The notes under the pieces are model-generated. The model had not been told where the DNA came from. It was given only the letters and a program-made list of their open reading frames with translations, and did no database searches. From the NCBI GenBank assembly GCA_020025635.1, contig JAHHRU010000016.1, positions 1 through 41,612 of the forward strand: a stretch of DNA of 41,612 nucleotides, written 5' to 3'. Of the stretch, positions 26,529 to 33,965 are shown in pieces. Origin of the DNA: Allofournierella sp. (GTDB lineage: Bacteria > Bacillota > Clostridia > Oscillospirales > Ruminococcaceae). The position numbers and the translations under genes were made by a program. Every line of letters begins with the position of its first letter. Position 1 is the first letter of the stretch.

Positions 26529-29108
26529 TTGAAAGATGAAATTGTGATGATCCCCGGCACCGAGTCCAAAATGATCGTGCGCGATGTGAAAAAGGAGATC
26601 GAATCGGCCTTTTTGGATTACTCCATGTCGGTCATTGTGGCCCGTGCCCTGCCGGACGTGCGGGACGGCCTGAAGCCGGTACACCGGCGCATCCTGTACA
26701 CCATGTATGAGCGCAGCAACGACCCCTCCCACGCCTATCGCAAATCGGCGGATACGGTGGGTGCGGTGCTGGGCTCCTACCACCCCCACGGTGACGCCAG
26801 CGTTTACGATGCCATGGTCCGCCTTGCGCAGGATTTCTCCATGCGCTATCCGCTGGTGGACGGCCAGGGCAACTTCGGTTCGGTGGACGGTGACCCCGCC
26901 GCTGCTTACCGATACACCGAGGCCCGCATGAGCAAAATGGCGGTGGAGCTTCTCACCGATATCGAGAAGGACACCGTGGACTTCGGCCCGAACTTTGACG
27001 AAACCAAAAAAGAACCCACCGTTCTGCCCAGCCGGTTCCCCAACCTCTTGGTGAACGGTTCCACTGGCATCGCTGTGGGCATGGCAACCAACATCCCCCC
27101 GCACAACCTGTGCGAGGTCATCGACGGTGCCATTGCCCTGATCGATGACCCGGAGATCGACCTTGCCGGCCTGATGGATCACATCCACGGCCCCGACTTC
27201 CCCACCGGCGGCATCATCATGGGCCGCTCGGGCATCCGGGCCGCCTACGCCACCGGCCGTGGCAAGATCACCCTGCGCGGCCGTGCCGAGATCGAGGAAA
27301 AGAAGAACGGCCGCTTCCAGATCGTGGTCACCGAGATCCCCTACATGGTCAACAAGGCCCGCCTGATCGAGAGCATTGCCGACCTGGTAAAAGAAAAGCG
27401 CATCGACGGCATCAGCGATCTGAACGATGAGTCGAACCGCCACGGCATGCGCATCGTGATCGAGCTGAAAAAGGATGCAAACCCCCAGGTGGTGCTCAAC
27501 CAGCTCTACCGCTACACCCAGCTGCAGGACACCGTGGGCGTGATCATGATCGCTTTGGATGACGGTGTGCCCAAGCTGATGACCCTCAAGGAGATCCTTT
27601 CCAAATACACCGAGTTCCAGGATCAGGTTGTGCGCCGGCGCACCGAGTTCGACCTGAAAAAGGCCCGGGACCGTGCCCACATCCTGGAGGGCCTTGCCCG
27701 TGCCGTGGACATTGTGGACGATGTGATCTACACCATCCGCCACTGCGGCGGCGGCCAGGCCGAGGCGAAAGTCGCCATCATGGAAAAATTCGGCTTTGAC
27801 GATCCCCAGGCGGATGCCATCTGCAAATTCCCCCTGGGCCGTCTGGCCGGTCTGGAAATCAAAAAGATCATGGCCGAACTGGACGAGCTGCATGAAAAGA
27901 TCGCCGACTGGACCGCCATCCTGGCCGATGATGCCCGTGTTCTGGCCATCGTGAAGGAAGAGCTTTTGGCCCTCAAGGAAAAATACGGCGATGACCGGCG
28001 CACCGAGATCGCCCATGTTTCCGGCGAGGTGGATATCGAGGACCTGATCCCCGTGGAGGACTGTGTGTTCACCCTGACCCACGCCGGCTACATCAAGCGC
28101 CAGGCAAAGGACACCTACCAGGTGCAGCGCCGGGGCGGCCGGGGCATTGCGGGCCTGTCCCACAAGGATGAGGACTTCGTGGAGAGCCTGTTCATCGGCT
28201 CCACCCACGACTATGTGATCTTTGTTACCGATCAGGGCCGCATCTACCGGCTCAAGGGCTACCAGATCTATGAGGGCAGCCGCACCAGCAAGGGCACCAA
28301 CATCGTGAACCTGCTGCCCCTGCAGAACGACGAAAAGGTCATCCAGATGCTGGGTGTGCCCGCTGAGGGTGCCGAGGGCTACCTCACCATGGTCACCTGT
28401 CAGGGCATCATCAAGCGCACCCCGGTGGAGGCCTATAAGAACATCCGCAAGAGCGGCCTTTTGGCTGTGAGCATGTACGAGGGCGACAGCCTGGCCTGGT
28501 GCCGCATCACCACCGGCGAAAACGAGCTGCTGGTTGCCACCAAGAACGGCATGGCCATCCGCTTCAGCGAGACCGATGCCCGCCCCATGGGCCGTTTGGG
28601 CCACGGTGTGCGTGCCATCCGCCTGGATGAGGGCGACAGCGTTGTGGGTGTTGGCATCCTGCGTGAGGGCGCCGCTGCCTTCACCGTTACCGAGCAGGGC
28701 AAGGGCCGCTGCACCGCAGTGGAAGACTACCGCCTGCAGGGCCGCGGCGGCAAGGGCATCCGCAACTACGGCAAGGGCGGCGTTGCCGGCCTGAAGATCC
28801 TGGACCCTGAGGACGATATCATCCTCATCAGCCAGGAGGGCATCATCATCCGCATGCATGCGGCCGACATCAACCTGCAGAGCCGCTACGGCTCCGGTGT
28901 GCGTGTCATGCGCATTGCCGAGGGTGACCGGGTGGTGACCGTTGCCCGCACCGAACAGGATGATTCCACCGAGGTGGCAAAGCCGGAAGCGGAGGAGGGC
29001 GAAGAGGAGCTCACCGCCGAAGAGCGGGCCGCTCTGGAAGCCGAAGAGGCCGCCCAGGCTCAGGAAGTGGCCGAGGATGACGACCTCGAGCCGGACACCG
29101 AAGAGTAA
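26529..29108 (+). CDS. gyrA: DNA gyrase subunit A
   Basis: 859 residues from a TTG start with AGGTGA 7 nt upstream. The breakage-reunion domain holds the catalytic Tyr129 (YRYTEARM). The GyrA box QRRGGRGIAG that identifies gyrase rather than topoisomerase IV is present, and the C-terminal beta-pinwheel repeats follow. The last about 45 residues are strongly acidic (EEGEEELTAEERAALEAEE and on). The quinolone-resistance region reads GDASVYD, with Ala90 where E. coli has Ser83. A terminator follows at 29183. Confidence 0.98.
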   Translation: MKDEIVMIPGTESKMIVRDVKKEIESAFLDYSMSVIVARALPDVRDGLKPVHRRILYTMYERSNDPSHAYRKSADTVGAVLGSYHPHGDASVYDAMVRLAQDFSMRYPLVDGQGNFGSVDGDPAAAYRYTEARMSKMAVELLTDIEKDTVDFGPNFDETKKEPTVLPSRFPNLLVNGSTGIAVGMATNIPPHNLCEVIDGAIALIDDPEIDLAGLMDHIHGPDFPTGGIIMGRSGIRAAYATGRGKITLRGRAEIEEKKNGRFQIVVTEIPYMVNKARLIESIADLVKEKRIDGISDLNDESNRHGMRIVIELKKDANPQVVLNQLYRYTQLQDTVGVIMIALDDGVPKLMTLKEILSKYTEFQDQVVRRRTEFDLKKARDRAHILEGLARAVDIVDDVIYTIRHCGGGQAEAKVAIMEKFGFDDPQADAICKFPLGRLAGLEIKKIMAELDELHEKIADWTAILADDARVLAIVKEELLALKEKYGDDRRTEIAHVSGEVDIEDLIPVEDCVFTLTHAGYIKRQAKDTYQVQRRGGRGIAGLSHKDEDFVESLFIGSTHDYVIFVTDQGRIYRLKGYQIYEGSRTSKGTNIVNLLPLQNDEKVIQMLGVPAEGAEGYLTMVTCQGIIKRTPVEAYKNIRKSGLLAVSMYEGDSLAWCRITTGENELLVATKNGMAIRFSETDARPMGRLGHGVRAIRLDEGDSVVGVGILREGAAAFTVTEQGKGRCTAVEDYRLQGRGGKGIRNYGKGGVAGLKILDPEDDIILISQEGIIIRMHAADINLQSRYGSGVRVMRIAEGDRVVTVARTEQDDSTEVAKPEAEEGEEELTAEERAALEAEEAAQAQEVAEDDDLEPDTEE

Positions 29109-29182
29109 AAAAGCCGCCCCTTTTCCGGGCAGCTTGTGAAAGGGCCTTTTCAAAATTTTGGCCCCAAATCAAGGCAAAAGCC

Positions 29183-29212
29183 AGGACGGCCGGCCCAAAA
29201 GGCCGCCGTCCT
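29183..29212 (+). terminator. Terminator of gyrB-gyrA
   Basis: AGGACGGC pairs with GCCGTCCT around GGCC/GGCC with a bulged C. The stem can be extended by flanking GCAAAAG/CTTTTGC and is followed by a T-rich stretch. It lies 75 bp beyond the gyrA stop and 33 bp before the next gene. Confidence 0.8.
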
Positions 29213-29244
29213 TTTGCTTTTACAAAACTTTCAGGAGAAAATAA

Positions 29245-29757
29245 ATGAAAAATACAGCGCGTAAAACAACATCGGTGCTGTTTTGCCTTTCCTTTGCCAC
29301 CCAGGCTCTGGCACTGCGGTATGTGCTGCTGGGCATGGCTCCTGGCCAGGCGCCCACGCTGGTCCTGGCCGAGCTGTGCTTTCTGCTGCTGCTGGGCCTT
29401 GCCGTGGTGGTGAGCCTGCGAAAAACCGGCCCCTTTGAAACAGCCGAAAAACGCACCTTTGCGGCGGTGTACGGGCTTTACCTGTTTGTGTGCCTTCTGT
29501 GCCTTGGCATGGAAAAGCAGCTGGTTTCAAGCTCCCTTGCCACCCTCAGCCCCATCCTGGCCGAAACGGCGGCCCTTGTGTTGCTGCTGCTTTTGGCAAA
29601 GCTTTTTCTGCCCGGGGCGGCGGTGTACTGTGCCTGCCGGCGCAGCGGCCGCTCCACGGTGGTTTTTGAGCCGGCCCCTTCCCCCGCTGCCTTCCAAACC
29701 GAAGAAGAGCTGGAAAAGCTCACCGTGCAGCTGGACGAGGCCGAGATTTTGGAATGA
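29245..29757 (+). CDS. Small integral membrane protein of unknown function
   Basis: 170 residues with about four hydrophobic segments (roughly 10-30, 38-57, 70-90 and 100-127). A cytoplasmic-looking, Glu-rich C-terminus follows (TEEELEKLTVQLDEAEIL). I do not recognise the family. AGGAG lies upstream of the ATG. It starts just after the gyrA terminator and is followed at 32 bp by the NERD gene, so it is probably the first gene of a four-gene operon. Confidence 0.8.
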   Translation: MKNTARKTTSVLFCLSFATQALALRYVLLGMAPGQAPTLVLAELCFLLLLGLAVVVSLRKTGPFETAEKRTFAAVYGLYLFVCLLCLGMEKQLVSSSLATLSPILAETAALVLLLLLAKLFLPGAAVYCACRRSGRSTVVFEPAPSPAAFQTEEELEKLTVQLDEAEILE

Positions 29758-29789
29758 TCCCCTGAAAGAAACCCAAGAAAGGAAACCGA

Positions 29790-30593
29790 ATGAAATTGAA
29801 AAAATATCTGCCGGCCCTGATTTTACAGGCCGCTGCCCTGGCCCTGCCGGTGTCTGCGCAGGGGCCGGATGCGGGCGAGCGGGGCTTTGAGGTGCCGGCC
29901 GTTGTGCTGGTGCTGGTGCTGGCCATGGTGCTGGCGCTGGCCGTGAAGCTGCGGCTGCGCAAAGGCCGCCCCGGCCGCAGACCCCGCAGAAAGGGCCGGC
30001 AGCAAACCGACCGCACGGCCGTGGAACAGGCCGGTGCCCGGGGCGAAAAAGAGGTGGACCACCGCATCCAGTGGTGGCTGCCCGAGCACCGGGGCTGGCA
30101 GGCCGTCCGAAAGGACTGCCGGGGCAAATACTCCGACCGGTGCATCCTGCTGCAGAACCGGCCCCAATTTCCCGAAAAGCAGGAATACGACCACATCCTG
30201 GTGGGCCCCGGCGGCGTCATTTTGATCGAAACCAAAAACTACGGCGGCGAGATCCAGGTTGTGAACAACGAAACCTGGAGGCGGCGGCGCACCGGCGAAA
30301 CCGGCTGGAAGCAGGAGGAAAGCCCTGCCTATCAGGTGCACCGCCATGAGCTGCTGCTCAAGAGCCTTCTGGACCCCAAGGTGCCGGTGAAAAGCATCAT
30401 CTGCATCGCAAACGATGCCACCCGCATCCAGAACGCCCAGAGAAGCCGGTATCCCATCGTTCCCGTGCGGGAGCTTGCCCGCGCGCTGGACCGGCTGTCC
30501 GCCTCCTCCCGCCCGCTTTCTGCGGCGCAGGTAAAGGCGGTGCAGGCCGCCATCGAAAAGGCCAAAACCGGCCGAGGCAGTACCCGGAACTGA
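29790..30593 (+). CDS. Membrane-anchored NERD-domain protein (putative nuclease)
   Basis: 267 residues. Residues 1-23 look like a signal peptide (cleavage near VSA-Q) and 36-53 like a transmembrane helix, followed by a very basic stretch. The NERD (nuclease-related) domain occupies about 81-190: GARGEKEVDHRI, then DHILVGPGGVILIETKNYGG, giving the PD-(D/E)xK-like residues Asp134, Glu147 and Lys149. All three are present, so nuclease activity is possible but unproven. Substrate unknown. Second gene of the operon. Confidence 0.85.
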   Translation: MKLKKYLPALILQAAALALPVSAQGPDAGERGFEVPAVVLVLVLAMVLALAVKLRLRKGRPGRRPRRKGRQQTDRTAVEQAGARGEKEVDHRIQWWLPEHRGWQAVRKDCRGKYSDRCILLQNRPQFPEKQEYDHILVGPGGVILIETKNYGGEIQVVNNETWRRRRTGETGWKQEESPAYQVHRHELLLKSLLDPKVPVKSIICIANDATRIQNAQRSRYPIVPVRELARALDRLSASSRPLSAAQVKAVQAAIEKAKTGRGSTRN

Positions 30594-30618
30594 ATCCAAA
30601 ACGAAAGGAAGAAAAACT

Positions 30619-31587
30619 ATGAGTGCGGTACTGGTAACGGCCATTGGCTCGTTTTCAGCGGATATCGTGATCAAAAACCTGAAAAAGCTGGGGTATACCG
30701 TCATCGGATGTGACATCTACCCCCGGGAATGGATCGCCGACTCCTTTCAGGTGGAGCGGTTTTATCAGGCGCCCTATGCCACCCACCCAAAGGAATATCT
30801 GGCGTTTATCCAAAAGGTCTGCCGGCAGGAGCAGATCGAAAAGATCCTGCCCCTCACCGATGTGGAGGTGGATGTGTTCAATGCCAACCGCCAGTGGTTT
30901 TCGGAAAACGGCGTGACCCTGTGCATTTCGCCCCGGCAGACGGTGGAGGTCTGCCGCAACAAGCAAAAGCTGGAAGAATTCATCCGGCAGAACGGCTCGG
31001 TGGTAAAAACCATCCCCACCCGGCGGGTGAAGGAGCTCACCGAGCCCCCGAAGGAGTTCCCGGTGGTGGCAAAGCCCTACGACGGCCGCAGCAGCCAGGG
31101 CCTGCACATTCTGCATTCCGAGGACGAATGGGTGATTTTTGAAATGACCCAGGACCCCGAAAAATACATCGTCCAGCCCTACATCCAGGGGGATGTGCTC
31201 ACAGTGGATGTGGTGCTGGGGGCAGACGGCTCCGGTGCCGCCGTGGCCCGCAAAGAGCTTCTGCGCACTTTGAACGGCGCAGGCACTTCGGTGTATGTGT
31301 TTGCCGACCGGGCCCTTGAGGACCGGTGCCTTGCCCTTGCAAAGCAGCTGGGCATCGTGGGCTGCGTGAATTTTGAGTTCCTGCGGGATGCAGACGGCAC
31401 CGACCATTTCATCGAGTGCAACCCCCGGTTTTCCGGCGGGGTGGAGTTCAGCTGCATTGCCGGGTATGACTGCGTAGCAAACCACATCCGGGCCTTTGAG
31501 GGCAAAAACGCCGAAGGATACCGGCTGGAACACAACCTCTACATCGCCCGCAAGTACGAAGAATATGTGACCTGCATGGAGCCGTAA
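30619..31587 (+). CDS. ATP-grasp ligase of unknown product
   Basis: 322 residues. An N-terminal pre-ATP-grasp Rossmann-like part (VLVTAIGSFSADIVIKNLKKLG) precedes an ATP-grasp fold. ATP contacts are seen as Lys152 in FPVVAKPYDGRSSQGL and QPYIQGDVLTVDVV; the Mg-binding motif is IECNPRFSGG (Glu266, Asn268). The relatives are carboxylate-amine/thiol ligases such as CarB-like and PylC-like enzymes. The next gene, 18 bp downstream, is a PLP decarboxylase, so the two probably act in one pathway. The acid and amine substrates cannot be read from the sequence. Confidence 0.88.
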   Translation: MSAVLVTAIGSFSADIVIKNLKKLGYTVIGCDIYPREWIADSFQVERFYQAPYATHPKEYLAFIQKVCRQEQIEKILPLTDVEVDVFNANRQWFSENGVTLCISPRQTVEVCRNKQKLEEFIRQNGSVVKTIPTRRVKELTEPPKEFPVVAKPYDGRSSQGLHILHSEDEWVIFEMTQDPEKYIVQPYIQGDVLTVDVVLGADGSGAAVARKELLRTLNGAGTSVYVFADRALEDRCLALAKQLGIVGCVNFEFLRDADGTDHFIECNPRFSGGVEFSCIAGYDCVANHIRAFEGKNAEGYRLEHNLYIARKYEEYVTCMEP

Positions 31588-31605
31588 AGGCCGGAAAGGG
31601 AAAGC

Positions 31606-32790
31606 ATGGAAACCGAAAAGCTGGAAACTCCGTTTTTTCTGGTGGACCAGGCGGAGTTCGATCACAACCTGAACGGCTTTCTGGATGCGCTGGGCAGCTT
31701 CTGGCCCCATTCCAGCCTTGCCTACTCGGTCAAGACCAATTCCCTGCCCTGGGTCTTACAGCACATCAAAACCCGCGGGGTGCTGGCCGAGGTGGTTTCA
31801 GACGAAGAATATCTTCTGGCCCGCCGCTGCGGCCATGAGCCGGCGGGCATCGTGTTCAACGGGCCCATCAAAAGCCCCGGCCTTTTGGCAAAGGCCGCCC
31901 GGGAAGGGGCCTATGTGAATCTTGATTCCCAAAGCGATCTTGTCTGTGTGCAGGAAGAGGGCCTTGCGGGCCTGCCCAACCTGGGCATCCGGATCAACAT
32001 TCCCCCCACGGCTTTTGGCCAGGGGGATGTGGGCTACACCGAGGACGGCTTCCGCTTCGGCTTTTCCCAGCAGGGCGGCGGCCTTGCCCAGGCGGTGGCT
32101 GCGGTAAGCGGCGGCGGGCCCTGCAAAGCGGGCATGCACCTGCACTGCAACAGCCTCACCCGCTCGGTGGAGGTGTACCGGGCGGCGGCCCGGTATGCGG
32201 TGGGCCTGATGCGCCGGTATCACTGGCAGCCGGCCTACATCGACATGGGCGGCGGCTTTTTTGGGGGCCTTGCGGGAAAACCCACCGCAAACGACTATGT
32301 GAAAGCCATTGCCGAAGAATTCGGCAAAGCGGTGGATCTTTCCAAAACCCGGCTTTTGCTGGAGCCGGGGGTCTCGGTCATCGGCTCGGCGGTGTCGTTC
32401 CACACCCGTGTGCTGGACGTGAAGGACACCGGCTTTGCCCGCATCGTTACCACCGACGGCAGCCGGGTGAATATGGACCCTCTCTGGAAAAAGACCCGCT
32501 ACCCCTATGAAATAAGGGCCGAAGGCCCCCGCCCGGTGTGCAAAAAGCAGATCATCTGCGGCTATACCTGCATGGACCATGACCGGATCATGAAGCTGGA
32601 AAACGAGCGGGAGCTTTGGGTGGGCGACCGCATCATCTACCCCAAGATCGGCGCTTACACCGTCACCTTCGGCGGGCCGTTCATCCGCTATTTTCCGGAT
32701 GTGTATGTGAAAGAAGCCGGCGGCAGCGTCCGCAGGGTGCGCCGGCGGATGGATGTGGAGGACTATTACCGCATCCACAGCATGGAGTAA
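31606..32790 (+). CDS. PLP-dependent decarboxylase (Orn/DAP/Arg decarboxylase 2 family)
   Basis: 394 residues, fold type III. Lys43 in LAYSVKTNS should form the Schiff base with PLP. Other family marks are HLHCNS, DMGGGF, the EPG loop near residue 250, the active-site Cys-Asp pair (GYTCMDHD) and GAYT, whose Tyr binds PLP. It resembles diaminopimelate decarboxylases but is not a standard LysA by context (no lysine genes nearby). It follows the ATP-grasp ligase by 18 bp and probably decarboxylates that enzyme's product or substrate; this is inference. Confidence 0.9.
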   Translation: METEKLETPFFLVDQAEFDHNLNGFLDALGSFWPHSSLAYSVKTNSLPWVLQHIKTRGVLAEVVSDEEYLLARRCGHEPAGIVFNGPIKSPGLLAKAAREGAYVNLDSQSDLVCVQEEGLAGLPNLGIRINIPPTAFGQGDVGYTEDGFRFGFSQQGGGLAQAVAAVSGGGPCKAGMHLHCNSLTRSVEVYRAAARYAVGLMRRYHWQPAYIDMGGGFFGGLAGKPTANDYVKAIAEEFGKAVDLSKTRLLLEPGVSVIGSAVSFHTRVLDVKDTGFARIVTTDGSRVNMDPLWKKTRYPYEIRAEGPRPVCKKQIICGYTCMDHDRIMKLENERELWVGDRIIYPKIGAYTVTFGGPFIRYFPDVYVKEAGGSVRRVRRRMDVEDYYRIHSME

Positions 32791-32845
32791 CACCCCCCAA
32801 AGCCCGGAAAACCGGCACACACAAAATACATAGGAGAAAAAACAA

Positions 32846-33286
32846 GTGAAGAAAAAAGGATTTTTTGCCGAATTCAAAGAGTTTGCATCCCGTGGCAGCG
32901 TGGTGGATATGGCAGTTGGTGTCATCATCGGTGCCGCCTTCAAGGCCATCGTGGATTCTCTGGTAAACGATGTGGTCATGCCCTTTGTGGGCATTTTTGT
33001 GGATACCTCCAGCTTTGCGGACGTGGTTGTGCACCTGGGCGGGGCCGACATCATGGCCGGAAAGTTCCTGGCGGCGGTGGTCAATTTCCTGATCGTTGCC
33101 CTGGTCATTTTCTGCATGGTCAAGCTCATCAACAAGGCCCGTGAACGCATGGAGGCCCTCAAGCGCAAAGAGGCGGCACAGGAAGCCCTTGCCGAAGCCG
33201 AGGCCGAAAAGGCTGCTCCCCCCGCCCCCACCACCGAAGAGCTGCTGGCCCAGATCTTGGCCGAGCTGAAAAAGCAGAACAGCTGA
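32846..33286 (+). CDS. mscL: Large-conductance mechanosensitive channel MscL
   Basis: 146 residues with GTG start and AGGAG upstream. It has the conserved N-terminal FKEFASRGSVVDMAVGVIIG and pore helix, a periplasm-side loop, a second transmembrane helix (FLAAVVNFLIVALVIFCMV) and a cytoplasmic charged helix (RERMEALKRKEAAQEAL). It opens under membrane tension to release solutes during osmotic downshock. It lies 55 bp after the decarboxylase gene. Confidence 0.97.
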   Translation: MKKKGFFAEFKEFASRGSVVDMAVGVIIGAAFKAIVDSLVNDVVMPFVGIFVDTSSFADVVVHLGGADIMAGKFLAAVVNFLIVALVIFCMVKLINKARERMEALKRKEAAQEALAEAEAEKAAPPAPTTEELLAQILAELKKQNS

Positions 33287-33292
33287 AAATTT

Positions 33293-33308
33293 TGTTCCAC
33301 ATAGAACA
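33293..33308. promoter_or_regulatory. Probable parS centromere site (right arm)
   Basis: TGTTCCACATAGAACA, identical to the site at 10293 except for one base (A instead of G at position 11). It lies 6 bp after the mscL stop, in the convergent gap before the NUDIX gene and about 12 kb right of the DnaA boxes. Confidence 0.77.
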
Positions 33309-33320
33309 AAGGCGAAAAAA

Positions 33321-33353
33321 GCCCCCGCAAAGCAGCAGGCTTTTGCAGGGGGC
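33321..33353 (-). terminator. Hairpin in the mscL/NUDIX convergent gap
   Basis: GCCCCC-GCAAA pairs with TTTGC-a-GGGGGC, with one bulge. On the minus strand it is followed by TTTTTT, on the plus strand only by a weak T tract. It probably terminates leftward transcripts, and perhaps mscL too. Confidence 0.65.
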
Positions 33354-33377
33354 ATCGTTTCAAAACAGCGCAGAACA

Positions 33378-33413
33378 AAAGCGGAGAGGTCCCGGCCGGG
33401 ACCCCTCCGCTTT
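33378..33413. terminator. Bidirectional terminator after the NUDIX gene
   Basis: AAAGCGGAG-a-GGTCCC pairs with GGGACC-c-CTCCGCTTT around a GGCC loop. It sits directly after the NUDIX stop codon and between convergent genes. Confidence 0.8.
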
Positions 33414-33416
33414 CCC

Positions 33417-33965
33417 TTAAAGCGCTTTTCCCGCCGCGCGCAGGACCGAGATCTTCAAAATGGCGGCAACGGTCTTGCCGTCCTTGATCTCGCCCGAAAG
33501 CACCATGTCCAGCGCCTTCTGGAAGGGCACCTTCACCGGGGTGAGGAATTCGTCCGGGTCCAGGTGCATTTCGCAGCTGTGCAGGCCGGTGGCCACCCAG
33601 GTGTAGATCTTTTCCGAGCAGTAGCCCACGGTGGGGTAAAACACGCCCAGATCGGTGAACCGGTCAGCGGTGAGGCCGCATTCCTCGCCCAGCTCCCGCT
33701 TTGCGGCGGCGAAGGGGTCCTCGCCTTTTTCCAGCTTTCCGGCCGGCAGCTCCCAAAGCTCCTCCAAAAAGGGGTAGCGGAACTGGCGCACCAGATAGAG
33801 CTCGTCCGCATCGGTGAGGGCCGCAATGCAGGCCCCGCCGTGGTGGTAGACCACTTCCCGGGAAGAGGTATTGCCGTTTTCCAGTTCCACCTTGTCCTTT
33901 ACAACGTGGATCACCCGGCCCTCAAAAATTTCCTGCCGTTCCAGCTTTTTTTCATAATGACTCAT
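33417..33965 (-). CDS. nudF: NUDIX hydrolase, ADP-ribose pyrophosphatase type
   Basis: 182 residues from MSHYEKKLER. The NUDIX box, GKLEKGEDPFAAAKRELGEECG at 76-97, carries the metal-binding REL-GEE core. The N-terminal region (FEGRVIHVVKDKVELENG) is typical of ADP-ribose pyrophosphatases, which split ADP-ribose to AMP and ribose 5-phosphate. The start overlaps the CBS protein stop by 4 bases (ATGA), so the two are coupled. It points toward the origin, against most genes here. Confidence 0.93.
   Translation of the reverse strand: MSHYEKKLERQEIFEGRVIHVVKDKVELENGNTSSREVVYHHGGACIAALTDADELYLVRQFRYPFLEELWELPAGKLEKGEDPFAAAKRELGEECGLTADRFTDLGVFYPTVGYCSEKIYTWVATGLHSCEMHLDPDEFLTPVKVPFQKALDMVLSGEIKDGKTVAAILKISVLRAAGKAL

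Noticed and set aside
26505..29153. 882-codon frame antisense to gyrA
   Set aside because: Codon-mirror artefact of a GC-rich gene: gyrA is certain on the plus strand and the antisense frame shows no family motif, only Ala/His/Gly-rich text.
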